From assembly GCA_024648695.1 (NCBI GenBank), contig JACAVV010000016.1:1-64000 (forward strand): a DNA stretch of 64,000 nt, written 5' to 3'. The notes beneath the pieces were generated by a model. That model was not told the DNA's origin and did not search any database. It was given only the letters and a program-made list of their open reading frames with translations. The translations under genes and the position numbers were made by a program. Origin of the DNA: Nitrospina sp. (GTDB lineage Bacteria > Nitrospinota > Nitrospinia > Nitrospinales > JACRGP01). Within the stretch, counting starts at the first letter, position 1; every line of letters begins with the position of its first letter. Below are positions 52,535 through 61,131 of the stretch, in pieces.

Positions 52535-54238
52535 TTATGATGAAACAGGGCTTTGTAGCAAGGGGCGCACCTGAATTTCAAACACGATCCCTGCCTTTGT
52601 GTAAACTTCCGCATCCATAGCTTCGGAATTGACCAGTTTGACCTGACCAAAAACAGACGAGGATTTCAATCGATCCATCATGCGGGTCAGCGATCTCAGC
52701 ACGGCCTTTTCATCGCCAAACACATGGCCTTCAATTCGGATAGGAGCTCCCAGCGTACTGGAGGGTTGGCCGCGGTCGGAAAAGTAGGCCACCGTTGACA
52801 GGGAGGTATTGATCGGTACGATTCGGGCCAATTCCTTCAATACCTCTTTTAAGTTCACCGTTTTTTCAGGCGCGCCGGGCAAGGTGGCGCGTTCGTTTTC
52901 CAATTGGGATTTTAATCTTCGCAAAGATTGTAGTTTTTGTACTGGAGATTTGGAAGCAATGGCCAAGGCTTGTTTTTGTGCCAATTCCTGTTTTGCTTGC
53001 CGAATTTGTTGTTGAGTCGATTCGTTCTCACCGCGCAGTCCGGAACTAATCAGGAACAGAATGCCTATCAGGATCAAAACGCAGGTACCAGGAATCATTT
53101 TGATGAGGTTTTTTTTCAGCGAAGTGCGGTACTCTTCCGGAAGAATATTGATTTTTTCCGACTGCCCCAAAGCCGTTCCCGAAGCTACGGTGAGACTGGG
53201 ACCCCACCTTTTCACATCTTCCTGCCCCACACCCTCCAATGGAGAGGCGCATTGCATCAATACATTGCAACGTTCCACTTCCAGGCCAAGGTTTTCTTTA
53301 AGGAAATTGTATAAACCCCGCAAGCTGGCTGACCCACCGGAAATAATGACCCGATCAACTTCATCGACTTTATAATGATTTTTAAAATATTCATAGGAGC
53401 GGAATATCTCCTCGGCCTGTTTGTTGAGGACCGGCAGGATACGATTGCGAATATCGGTCAGGTAGACTCCCTCTTCAGTGACAGCTTCAGTATCTTCCCC
53501 CGGCAGGCCGTAGGCTTTCTTGATATGTTCGGCGCGAACGGAATCGATGGTTTCCACGCCGTCTTCGGTTTCATAGTTTCCCAACATGGCACGGGACACG
53601 TTTTGTCCGCCATTGGGGATTTCGCGCGAGAACAGCAATTTGTTGTTGGAGATGAAATACACGCGAGTGCGTTCAGCACCCATATCCACATAGGCGGTTA
53701 CGATGTCTGGGTCAAGGTCGAACAGGACCTGATCATAATGCCATAGGGCCATGGGGATAACGCTCACGCCCATCGGTTTCAATCCCGCTTCTTTGACGAC
53801 ATTGACGTGGTACGTGACCAGATCATTTTGGGCTAATACAGCAAGGTATTCATTCAGCAGGGTGCCGTCTTCTTCCTTTTGACCTGTATAGTAATAATCG
53901 ATACAGGCATCATCGACGGAAAACAGCACGTCCTCGCGCGTGTTCCAGCGGATGGCGTCAATGATATCCTCTTCCGGCATGTTGGGTAAGGTCACCTGGC
54001 GAATAGCTACCTGATTGCCGCTCACAGTCAAGTACACCTTTTTACTTTTGAATCCGGCGCTGGAAAATAAATCTTTAACGAAGTCGGAAAGCTGGCGTGT
54101 GTTGTTGCGATCAATGATGAGTGATTTGGGAAGCGGCTCGACCACATAGTTCACAATTTCGAATCCGGTGCCGCTGGCATACAGTTCCACCGCTTTGATG
54201 GAATGGGACCCAATGTCTAAACCGATCGCACTTTTCAT
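52535..54238 (-). CDS. PilM-PilN fusion protein of the type IV pilus complex
   Basis: A 567-aa protein combining two usually separate parts. Residues 1-350 are an actin-like PilM ATPase (AIGLDIGSHSIKAVELYASG phosphate 1 region, DMGAERTRVYF phosphate 2, IISGGSASLRGL adenosine loop). Residues from about 361 (KINILPEEYR) match the PilN cytoplasmic motif, followed by one membrane segment (about 380-399), a coiled coil and a ferredoxin-like periplasmic domain ending near 565. In classical T4P the PilM ATPase binds the INLLPxR-like tail of PilN; here the partners are covalently joined, resembling GspL of type II secretion. No PilN gene stands alone nearby. Confidence 0.88.
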   Translation of the reverse strand: MKSAIGLDIGSHSIKAVELYASGTGFEIVNYVVEPLPKSLIIDRNNTRQLSDFVKDLFSSAGFKSKKVYLTVSGNQVAIRQVTLPNMPEEDIIDAIRWNTREDVLFSVDDACIDYYYTGQKEEDGTLLNEYLAVLAQNDLVTYHVNVVKEAGLKPMGVSVIPMALWHYDQVLFDLDPDIVTAYVDMGAERTRVYFISNNKLLFSREIPNGGQNVSRAMLGNYETEDGVETIDSVRAEHIKKAYGLPGEDTEAVTEEGVYLTDIRNRILPVLNKQAEEIFRSYEYFKNHYKVDEVDRVIISGGSASLRGLYNFLKENLGLEVERCNVLMQCASPLEGVGQEDVKRWGPSLTVASGTALGQSEKINILPEEYRTSLKKNLIKMIPGTCVLILIGILFLISSGLRGENESTQQQIRQAKQELAQKQALAIASKSPVQKLQSLRRLKSQLENERATLPGAPEKTVNLKEVLKELARIVPINTSLSTVAYFSDRGQPSSTLGAPIRIEGHVFGDEKAVLRSLTRMMDRLKSSSVFGQVKLVNSEAMDAEVYTKAGIVFEIQVRPLLQSPVSS

Positions 54239-54362
54239 GCAAGGCTACCTTACTGGATGAGGACTGAGAATAGTTCAACTATCCATTAAACACCAATAAG
54301 GCCTTATTTTTCAATAGTTTTTTGTTTGGGCAAAGGGTGTGAGAGTTTTTTTAGTTGATAAC

Positions 54363-55532
54363 TCAGCCCTCTCCCCAATCGGGAGGTGAAGCGGTACCCA
54401 ATCCCTCTGTGCATTCAAGATAACCTGAAGTATCGATACCGGCATCATCGTCAAAGACAACTGTACTTTTATTATTCATAATTACAGAATTAGCAATTAC
54501 AGCACCTGAAAGAGTTGAACTATTTTTTATTGTTACTGTACCATTAGCAATTAAACCACCGTAAAAGTCAGCATTTGTAGCATTTAAAGTGGCATCACTG
54601 CCAACCAGTGCTAATGCTTTGGCGGGGTCCCCAAGGGTTTCATTGAATTTTGCGCCATTGTTTAATGTTAAATTTCCATCCGTGTGTAAAGTAAAATCGC
54701 CGTTTACCTGAATCTCACTACTATTCTTTAAAAGAACATCTCCTCCTACATTTATGGAAACAGTACCATTGGTTATTAAGAGATCACTATTTTCTATAGT
54801 CAAATCATTTTTCACATAAATAACATCTCCATCAGCCGCATTCACAGTTTCCGAGATAGTCATGCTACAAAATTTAAAATAATTGAGATTCGACCCGGTC
54901 AAATGAGTTCCAGGGTCGTAGTTTGGATACTCCGCTGTTGGTATTCCTCCCACGCAGGGAGTACCATCAAGTGAAACTGCATCCACCAAGGGGGTAGAAG
55001 GACAAAATCCATCTTCTGTTTCAGGGGGGGTAGTTGCTCCTCCATGAGGAGAAAAAGTTGTACAGGATGAAACGCCATCAGTGGACAAATTACAAGTAAC
55101 CGTACCGACGGCTCGGGTCACATTCTTGCCTATTTCTCTAATTGCTCCTCTAAAAGTGCCTACTGAATTTACTCTTACGTTATCTGCATCGGTGGTACCA
55201 GTGGTTACCCCTTGAAAAGTGATACTAAAGTTTCCCCCTCCAAAATCTCTATCGAAGGTTTCGGCAGTTAGGGTGGACCAGTCCGAGGTGTGGGTTGCGG
55301 TTAAAAAGTTACAATTGGTTATATCATTTGTTTGCATACAACTCTCTGTATAACGGATACCCGATTCGGTAATCATAAAAGCGTTGGCAGAAGTGTATGT
55401 GAGGGCAGAACCGGCATGTTCCTGCTGGGTTTCGGCGAAGAAACTCATTGCAATGGTTCCCAGGATTATGATCACCGCGATCACACCCATTATGGCCGCG
55501 ATGCCTTTTTGGTTTTTCAGGTAATGGAACAA
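54363..55532 (-). CDS. PilX-like protein with a beta-repeat C-terminus
   Basis: A 389-aa protein with a pilin-like N-terminal hydrophobic helix (GIAAIMGVIAVIIILGTIAM) preceded by a short basic leader. The head domain (about 45-150) is PilX-like with Cys pairs. The C-terminal part (about 250-375) is a run of short beta-strands (TIENSDLLITNGTVSINVGG in part, IKNSSTLSGAVIANSVIMNN in part) resembling polymer-forming or right-handed beta-helix domains. The start is set at a TTG (55532) with GAGG upstream, just past the end of the PilW-like gene; a longer frame to 55619 overlaps that gene. Confidence 0.75.
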   Translation of the reverse strand: MFHYLKNQKGIAAIMGVIAVIIILGTIAMSFFAETQQEHAGSALTYTSANAFMITESGIRYTESCMQTNDITNCNFLTATHTSDWSTLTAETFDRDFGGGNFSITFQGVTTGTTDADNVRVNSVGTFRGAIREIGKNVTRAVGTVTCNLSTDGVSSCTTFSPHGGATTPPETEDGFCPSTPLVDAVSLDGTPCVGGIPTAEYPNYDPGTHLTGSNLNYFKFCSMTISETVNAADGDVIYVKNDLTIENSDLLITNGTVSINVGGDVLLKNSSEIQVNGDFTLHTDGNLTLNNGAKFNETLGDPAKALALVGSDATLNATNADFYGGLIANGTVTIKNSSTLSGAVIANSVIMNNKSTVVFDDDAGIDTSGYLECTEGLGTASPPDWGEG

Positions 55533-55557
55533 GAAAATGTCCTCGCCTTTTTTACGA

Positions 55558-56067
55558 TTAGAGTGTTGAACGGGGACGCACTGAGGATACCAGTGTAAAC
55601 GTCCCTGCATTGCCTCCACTAAGGGTCAGCGAAATATCGTAGAAACTCCCATTAGCGGTTGCAGTAAACCCAGTAACATTGGAAGCCACTATGGAAGTAG
55701 AGGCCCCTTGCCTTTCCAAATTCCCCGCATTCTCTTCATAGGTAATGGGGCCTGTAGAGTTTTCCTGCGGATGCACGAAATTCTTGGTAAAGGTGATACT
55801 GGTGCCATCTGCGGAAACACCGTTCCCCATTCGTACTTCACGCACAATCATCTCCATGGCTAATTTCCCTTCATCGATCAAATCCTTACGTGCGGAGACA
55901 TCGGAATTCATCTGGATGACATCCACGATATAAGTGGTCGTGAAACCGCCTATGATGCCAAGCAATACGATCACCAAAATAATCTCGATGAGGGTGAAGC
56001 CCATTGAGTTCTTTAAGGCATTCCAGCAAAAGCGGTGTTGGGAATTAAAAAAATGGCTCATGTTCAT
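55558..56067 (-). CDS. Minor pseudopilin, PilW/GspJ-like
   Basis: A 169-aa type IV prepilin. A 23-residue leader ends at Gly before FTLIEIILVIVLLGIIGGFT; processing at G/F with Glu at position 5 fits prepilin peptidase rules. The head is beta-rich (GKLAMEMIVREVRMGNGVS). It follows the pilV-like gene with a 4-base overlap and should sit at the pilus tip. Confidence 0.88.
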   Translation of the reverse strand: MNMSHFFNSQHRFCWNALKNSMGFTLIEIILVIVLLGIIGGFTTTYIVDVIQMNSDVSARKDLIDEGKLAMEMIVREVRMGNGVSADGTSITFTKNFVHPQENSTGPITYEENAGNLERQGASTSIVASNVTGFTATANGSFYDISLTLSGGNAGTFTLVSSVRPRSTL

Positions 56068-56573
56068 TGCGTGAATAAGGAAACGAAAGTCAAGCTCTCT
56101 CCCTGATATGTCACTGTAAGAGTCACTTTTTTTGCGAATGTGGCCAGACCATCGAGGGTATCCAGAGCGCTTGCGGCAACGGTTTCCACATCAAATGTTG
56201 AAACGTAGTCTACATCACAGTCTATATTAGAAACGGTACCTTGAAACGTAGCGCAGTCAAGGTTGGTTCCGATTGGAAGTGTCCCAAAAGTTTGGTCTGC
56301 CAGGATCTCCATTTGCTTTTGGCCATAGAACGATATTTGAACATAATATTCAGGTTGTTTGATATCCTTCAATCCCGAAAAAGGAACCATGATGGCCGGG
56401 ATTGCAATGCCAATCATAACGATGGCGATGATGATTTCCATCAGGGTGACGCCCGATTGATTATTATCTGGTAGCCGGAAGAGAAGGGCGTGTCGTACCC
56501 CCTTCTCCCCTTGCGAGAGAGGGTTGGGGTGAGGAGAAACAACAACCGTTCCTTTTTTTCTAAATTGACTCAT
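56064..56573 (-). CDS. Minor prepilin, PilV-like, with REP-derived leader
   Basis: A 169-aa prepilin with a cleavage site G/VTLMEIIIAIVMIG at about residue 41/42. The leader is unusually long and includes VVSPHPNPLSQGEKGV, the protein form of the dispersed palindrome at 56497-56536. The head domain is small and beta-rich with CysTyr-type features (DCATFQGTVSNIDCDVDY). The start is fixed by ATGA overlap with the upstream fimT-like gene. Confidence 0.85.
   Translation of the reverse strand: MSQFRKKGTVVVSPHPNPLSQGEKGVRHALLFRLPDNNQSGVTLMEIIIAIVMIGIAIPAIMVPFSGLKDIKQPEYYVQISFYGQKQMEILADQTFGTLPIGTNLDCATFQGTVSNIDCDVDYVSTFDVETVAASALDTLDGLATFAKKVTLTVTYQGESLTFVSLFTQ
56497..56536. repeat. REP-like palindrome, copy 8, inside pilV-like leader
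   Basis: ACCCCCTTCTCCCC and TTGCGAGAGAGGGTTGGGGTGAGG: the best-preserved copy, read in frame as SPHPNPLSQGEKG on the minus strand. Confidence 0.75.
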
Positions 56574-57073
56574 GATACGGTCACCCGCCCGGAATAAGCT
56601 TCCACAGTAATAGTTCTACTTTCTCCACCCGCTGAAACGGTAACTTCATAATCATCGCTTCCATTTTCGGGTTCCCCGTATTGATTAAAAGAAACAGTCA
56701 CATCGTTCGTGACCGCGTTTCCCGGCAAGACGCGGGTCCAATCATTGGTACCACCGGGATCATCGATGTCGTATTGGCCTGCTACATCGAAATCGATGCT
56801 GACACTCTGGTTGCGCGCCATTGCCAGTTCCTGCGCCATGCGTATATCGGTTTGCACGGTAGCCGCGGCGGTTCCAACATCGAAGGTATTGCGGTTGAAC
56901 AGGGGAAATGCGACGGCTCCCATGATAGCGATGAGTAATATGACGATGATCAATTCGATCAGTGTGAATCCCAGTTCTGAACTAAAATTTGATTCAACGG
57001 TATAGGCTCTCTTGAAAAATGGGAAGGAGGCTATTGGGAGAAATGACTTTTCTTTAATTCCTAGCAAATTCAT
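56570..57073 (-). CDS. Minor pseudopilin, GspH/FimT-like
   Basis: A 167-aa prepilin with leader of about 35 residues and the motif G/FTLIELIIVILLIAIMGAVA. The head (about 70-165) is the GspH beta-sandwich (VQTDIRMAQELAMARNQSVS, DPGGTNDWTRVLPG, TVEAYSGRVTVS). It is the first gene of the minor pilin row. The leader is longer than the usual 6-15 residues; no ATG lies closer. Confidence 0.85.
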   Translation of the reverse strand: MNLLGIKEKSFLPIASFPFFKRAYTVESNFSSELGFTLIELIIVILLIAIMGAVAFPLFNRNTFDVGTAAATVQTDIRMAQELAMARNQSVSIDFDVAGQYDIDDPGGTNDWTRVLPGNAVTNDVTVSFNQYGEPENGSDDYEVTVSAGGESRTITVEAYSGRVTVS

Positions 57074-57151
57074 GGAAATGGTTTTCCCAAAATTTTTATT
57101 CTGAATTAACCTTCAGTTATGGATCAGTGCCGTTAATTTAAGAAATCAAAT

Positions 57152-57178
57152 ATCCCTTCCCCAGGGGGAAGCGGGGTG
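57152..57178. repeat. REP-like palindrome, copy 9
   Basis: TATCCCTTCCCC and AGGGGGAAGCGGGGTG form a short imperfect palindrome between the receiver gene and the fimT-like gene. Confidence 0.5.
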
Positions 57179-57199
57179 TTTTATCAATAACCGGGTTTA

Positions 57200-57631
57200 T
57201 CAGGAAGAGGATGAGGTTTTTTGATTGGGTCTGGTTTCCACTGAGCCTCCAGTTCCGTCTCCCAGGATCTCATATATTTTAGCCTGAAATACATCCACAC
57301 TGAATGGTTTGATGAGGCAATGGATGATGCCCGCTTTTTTGGCTTCCAGGATCCTTTCCTTTTCGTTGGCATCGGTGATCAGGATGAAGGGAACCCCTTT
57401 CAGGTAATCCTTTTTTTGTAAAACCGAGAAAAACTCCAGGCCGTTCATGCCATCCATTTCCCAATCGGACAAAATGAGTTCCACCTTCTCCAGGACTAAC
57501 ATCCTTAAGGCACTTTCAGCATTTTCTGATTCTATAACCTGGGTAAACCCCATTTTTTGCAAGTGATACTTAACCAGGTCCATCGACTGATTCGGGTTTT
57601 GGACAACCAAAATTTTTTCTTCGTTTTCCAT
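57200..57631 (-). CDS. Receiver-domain protein with degenerate acidic pocket
   Basis: A 143-aa single receiver domain. The phospho-acceptor (Asp56, LILSDWEMDG), the Thr (Thr86, FILITDANE) and the Lys (Lys108, CLIKPF) are present, but the acidic pair that binds Mg2+ is replaced by Gln11-Asn12 in ILVVQNPNQS. Phosphorylation is therefore doubtful, and it may act as a constitutive or protein-binding pseudo-receiver. The ATG at 57631 was chosen over a longer reading. It lies 124 bases downstream of the receiver-LpxC fusion, in the same orientation. Confidence 0.85.
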   Translation of the reverse strand: MENEEKILVVQNPNQSMDLVKYHLQKMGFTQVIESENAESALRMLVLEKVELILSDWEMDGMNGLEFFSVLQKKDYLKGVPFILITDANEKERILEAKKAGIIHCLIKPFSVDVFQAKIYEILGDGTGGSVETRPNQKTSSSS

Positions 57632-57755
57632 AATTCGACACAGGTAATCTGTTATTAAAATTACTTTTACATGCAATTTTAAAATAAAATTTTTTAAAAA
57701 AAAAGGTCAAATATGAATTTTTTTTGAAAAAAAGTGGGAGGGTTTGGTTTGGAAA

Positions 57756-59834
57756 TCAGTCGAGATTCTTCTGGATCTCTTTGAGCAAACCAATATTTTG
57801 GGTGTGGCCCGATTTGTGGGCCTTCACAAAACCACGGATGGGTTTACCCAACAGAAACAGGTCGCCTATAATGTCGAGGATTTTGTGACGCACGAATTCG
57901 TTTTCGAATCGAAGAGGGGTGTTGAGTACTTTACCGTCGCCCAGGAGAATAAAATTGTCCAGCTTACCGCCGGTACCAAAACCCATGCGGGTCAAATGGG
58001 CGACGTCTTCGAGGAAACCAAAGGTACGGGCGGGAGCGATTTCATCTTTAAAGCTGTCCGACCCTTTGAATTCATAAGTAAAGTCCTGAACGCCAATGGG
58101 AGCAGGATACTCCATGTGATAACTCACTTTAAAATGGTCGCAAGGTTCAATGGAAATGAACGCTTTATCCTTCGAGCCAAAACTCAGGGGTTTGTCGATG
58201 ATGATCTCTTCATAGGGATCGCCCTGGTCTTCCAGTTCACCGTCTTCGATCAGCTGGCAAAAATCCTTGGCAGATCCATCCATCACCGGCGCTTCATCGC
58301 CGATTTTGATGAGCAGGTTGGTGATTCGATACATGTGCAGGGCCGCAAGAATATGTTCAATGGTTGCTACAGAGGAATTTCCCTTTCTCAAACAGGTCGA
58401 ATAGTCGGTGGATTGAATGTTTTCCAGTTTGGCGGGAATGGTATTGCCGCTGGAGATGTCCCCGAAAATGATACCGCTTCCCGGAGGTAGAGGTTGCAGG
58501 ATCAATCCGGTTTTTATTCCGGAGTGCAAACCGCTTCCGCATAAAACGACACTTCGTTTTAAGGTTCTTTGTGTCAGCGACCGTTTAACCGGGTTCGATG
58601 GTTCTACAGATTGGGAATCGCTTATAGTCACTTCAATGCTGGAACGACCGTTCGATCTTGCGTGTGGAGTTTTAAAAAAGGGCGGCAAATCCCGAACCGT
58701 GATTTGCTCTTTATGCGAGGCCGTTATCGCCAGCTTTTCCAATACCGACCTCAATTCCTTGATGTTTCCGGGCCAGGTATACTGGCATAAATATTTCATT
58801 GCTTCGAAATGGATCTCCGGGCATTGCGCGGGACCATTTTCCGCAAACTCCAGGAAATAGGTTTTGATTAAAGACGGTATATTCTCACTGTATTCCCTGA
58901 GCGGAGGAATTTTAATGGACGATTCCTGTAACTGTTCATACAGATCTTTATTGAACTGCCCTTTTTTGACTTTGCAAGCAAGGTCCTTGGAACTGGCACA
59001 AAACAGGCGCGATGGCAGAAACTCCAGCTTGCGGTCGGCTCTTTTCACTTCTTTTCCGGCCAGGGCCAAAGCCAGCTTTTCCTGAAGACTCTTGCTCAAG
59101 GCATCAATATTGGTTAAATAGACAACCTTATCGTCAATGGACTTGGCGCCGTTTGTTTTGGTTCCGTTGCTTTTGGCATGACCGTTCAATCCCTTGGGAA
59201 GCGGACGGAACAATTGTGCCTGAATACTGGGCATGGGGCGTACTGCACAATTCAATTTTAACCAGGGGCGGTTACTATATTTGCTTTGGCGGTGAATGGT
59301 TTGAACGATCAACTCTTTGCCGGTTCCCGGTTCACCCTGGACCAATATCGCATTGTTGTGCCTGGAAGCTGATTTGATGGCCTGCTTCAGTTCAACCAGT
59401 TTTTCAAAACAAAAGGGCAGTTCCGTTTTGCGAAACAGATCGCCTTCCCCCTGGACAGGTTGAATTTTCTTATGCTGAAGGGCGCTTTCCACCGAGTGGG
59501 TCAACTGCTCCAGCGAGAACGGTTTTTCAATAAAATCAGAAGCGCCTAATTTGGTGGCTTTCATGGCCGTTTCAATGGTGCCGTGACCGGACATGACCAC
59601 CACTTCAATGGCGGGATGATAGGTCTTGACGGTTTTCAGTACCTCAATGCCGTCCATTCCTGGAACCCAGATGTCCAGTAGCACCAAATCTGGAGGATCC
59701 GACTGAATGATCTCCAGGGCGTCCAGGCCGTCGTTGGTGGTCGCCACTTCGTATCCCTCGTCGGTCAATATGTCCTCCAGCGAGGTGAGAATATTGACCT
59801 CATCGTCTACGATCAAAACCCGTTCTTTGGTCAA
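57756..59834 (-). CDS. Receiver-AAA+ (NtrC-like)-LpxC fusion
   Basis: A 692-aa fusion. Residues 1-125 are a complete receiver (Asp10-Asp11, phospho-acceptor Asp54, Lys104). Residues about 140-375 are an NtrC-type AAA+ domain with Walker A GEPGTGKE (167-174) and YTWPGNIKELR. The GAFTGA sigma54 loop is missing (a Gly/Lys/Asn-rich insert at 211-225 lies there), and the Walker B Asp-Glu is replaced (VVYLTNIDA). No helix-turn-helix follows. Residues about 412-690 are a full UDP-3-O-acyl-GlcNAc deacetylase: Glu493-His494, Thr604-Phe605 region of PARTFGF, HKILDIIGD (His650, Asp654) and SGHTQN (His677). LpxC does the committed lipid A step, so phospho-relay control of LPS synthesis is suggested. Confidence 0.92.
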   Translation of the reverse strand: MTKERVLIVDDEVNILTSLEDILTDEGYEVATTNDGLDALEIIQSDPPDLVLLDIWVPGMDGIEVLKTVKTYHPAIEVVVMSGHGTIETAMKATKLGASDFIEKPFSLEQLTHSVESALQHKKIQPVQGEGDLFRKTELPFCFEKLVELKQAIKSASRHNNAILVQGEPGTGKELIVQTIHRQSKYSNRPWLKLNCAVRPMPSIQAQLFRPLPKGLNGHAKSNGTKTNGAKSIDDKVVYLTNIDALSKSLQEKLALALAGKEVKRADRKLEFLPSRLFCASSKDLACKVKKGQFNKDLYEQLQESSIKIPPLREYSENIPSLIKTYFLEFAENGPAQCPEIHFEAMKYLCQYTWPGNIKELRSVLEKLAITASHKEQITVRDLPPFFKTPHARSNGRSSIEVTISDSQSVEPSNPVKRSLTQRTLKRSVVLCGSGLHSGIKTGLILQPLPPGSGIIFGDISSGNTIPAKLENIQSTDYSTCLRKGNSSVATIEHILAALHMYRITNLLIKIGDEAPVMDGSAKDFCQLIEDGELEDQGDPYEEIIIDKPLSFGSKDKAFISIEPCDHFKVSYHMEYPAPIGVQDFTYEFKGSDSFKDEIAPARTFGFLEDVAHLTRMGFGTGGKLDNFILLGDGKVLNTPLRFENEFVRHKILDIIGDLFLLGKPIRGFVKAHKSGHTQNIGLLKEIQKNLD

Positions 59835-59916
59835 TTTGTATCGCCTTGATTTTTAAAGGTTTAAACAACTTTTGAGAATAGGCGGACTTCCCCTTTATTC
59901 CTGATTACGGTATACA

Positions 59917-60549
59917 CTATTTCCGGGAAAAATCCAAATAAAAGATGGTTTTTCCGGATTTAATAAAAAAGTTTTCGTATTTGGTTTTGGGGACTTCATC
60001 GCGGGTGTGGCGGATGGCCTGTTTGTCTCCGAGATTGGTTAATTGAGGTTCGGCTTTCAAAATATCGACCATTTCTTCGGCGTAGGACTCAAAATCGGTG
60101 GCGATATGGAGTTTTCCGCCGGGGCGAAGCCGGTCCGATAATTGCCGGACAAAATCCGCTTTGATCAGGCGGCGTTTATGGTGCTTTTTTTTAGGCCAGG
60201 GATCGGGAAAATTGATGAAAATTTCCTGAATTTCGTTGTCGCCAAACAAGTGAGGAATTCTTTCGCGCGCATCACCATATGCGACACGGACATTACCGAT
60301 ATCGAGCTTTTCAATTTTGGTCACCACTTTTCGAATGCCTTTGTGGTAAAAGTCCAGGCCGATGAAATTGTGTTGAGGGTGCCTTAGAGCCATTTCAATC
60401 AGGAAATTGCCGTTGCCGAATCCTATCTCCAGAATTATCGGGTGGTCGTTGCCAAAAACCGCCTGCCACCCCGGGTTCGTGTCGATGTCAAAGAATAGCG
60501 GGTGACCCTGAGCCAGTTCTTCAAAAGAGATTAAATTTTTTAGTCGCAT
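59917..60549 (-). CDS. trmB: tRNA (guanine-N7)-methyltransferase
   Basis: A 210-aa SAM-dependent enzyme that makes m7G46 in the tRNA variable loop. Motifs: EIGFGNGNFLIEMA (SAM motif I), YGDARERIPHLF, NFPDPWPKKKHHKRRL (catalytic and tRNA-binding) and the C-terminal TKYENFF. Length is standard. It lies eight bases after greA on the same strand. Confidence 0.95.
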   Translation of the reverse strand: MRLKNLISFEELAQGHPLFFDIDTNPGWQAVFGNDHPIILEIGFGNGNFLIEMALRHPQHNFIGLDFYHKGIRKVVTKIEKLDIGNVRVAYGDARERIPHLFGDNEIQEIFINFPDPWPKKKHHKRRLIKADFVRQLSDRLRPGGKLHIATDFESYAEEMVDILKAEPQLTNLGDKQAIRHTRDEVPKTKYENFFIKSGKTIFYLDFSRK

Positions 60550-60556
60550 AAATCGA

Positions 60557-61042
60557 TTATTTCGCTTCCTCTCCGGTACTCTCGTGGATCGTGATTATCT
60601 TGACCACTTCATACTCTTTATTTGTCCCGCCAAACTTCAGCTCGACGTCGTCTCCCTCTTCCTTGCCAAACAAGGCCTTTCCAAGAGGTGAAGCCAGGGA
60701 AATTTTACCCTCGTCCGGATTGACTTCTTCAGGAAACACCAATTGATATTTTTTGGGTTCCCCGGTATCCAGATCCTTTAAAAACACCGAACTTCCCAGT
60801 CCGGAGCGGTCTTTGGGAATCTTGGAAATATCGAGTGAACTGACATCGCTGATTCGTTTTTGCAAGAGCGAGATTCTCGCTTCCAGATACATCTGGCGTT
60901 CTTTAGCCGCTTTGTATTCTGCATTTTCACTTAAATCCCCCATGTCCGTAGCTTCCTTAAGAGCTTTGGGGATATCCACCTCCAGCTCTTTTTTGGACTC
61001 CATCAGTTCTTTATCCAGTTTATCCAGGATCGGTAACCTCAT
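60557..61042 (-). CDS. greA: Transcription elongation factor GreA
   Basis: A 161-aa factor that rescues backtracked RNA polymerase. The N-terminal coiled coil (MGDLSENAEYKAAKERQMYL, holding the Asp-Glu tip) and the C-terminal FKBP-like domain (GEPKKYQLVFPEEVNPDEGK, then SPLGKALFGKEEGDDVELK) are complete. It precedes trmB. Confidence 0.96.
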   Translation of the reverse strand: MRLPILDKLDKELMESKKELEVDIPKALKEATDMGDLSENAEYKAAKERQMYLEARISLLQKRISDVSSLDISKIPKDRSGLGSSVFLKDLDTGEPKKYQLVFPEEVNPDEGKISLASPLGKALFGKEEGDDVELKFGGTNKEYEVVKIITIHESTGEEAK

Positions 61043-61131
61043 AGATAATCTCCCTCTTTAAATTATTCAAGGTCCTCTGGTATGAATGGACCTGGTGTTC
61101 GGTTGAAGGGTCTCCCCAGCATGGTGCGAAA

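Noticed and set aside
54290-54310. AATAAGGCCTTATT palindrome after the PilX-like gene as a terminator
   Set aside because: It is a loop-less palindrome that would give a weak hairpin and lacks a proper U-run on the minus strand.
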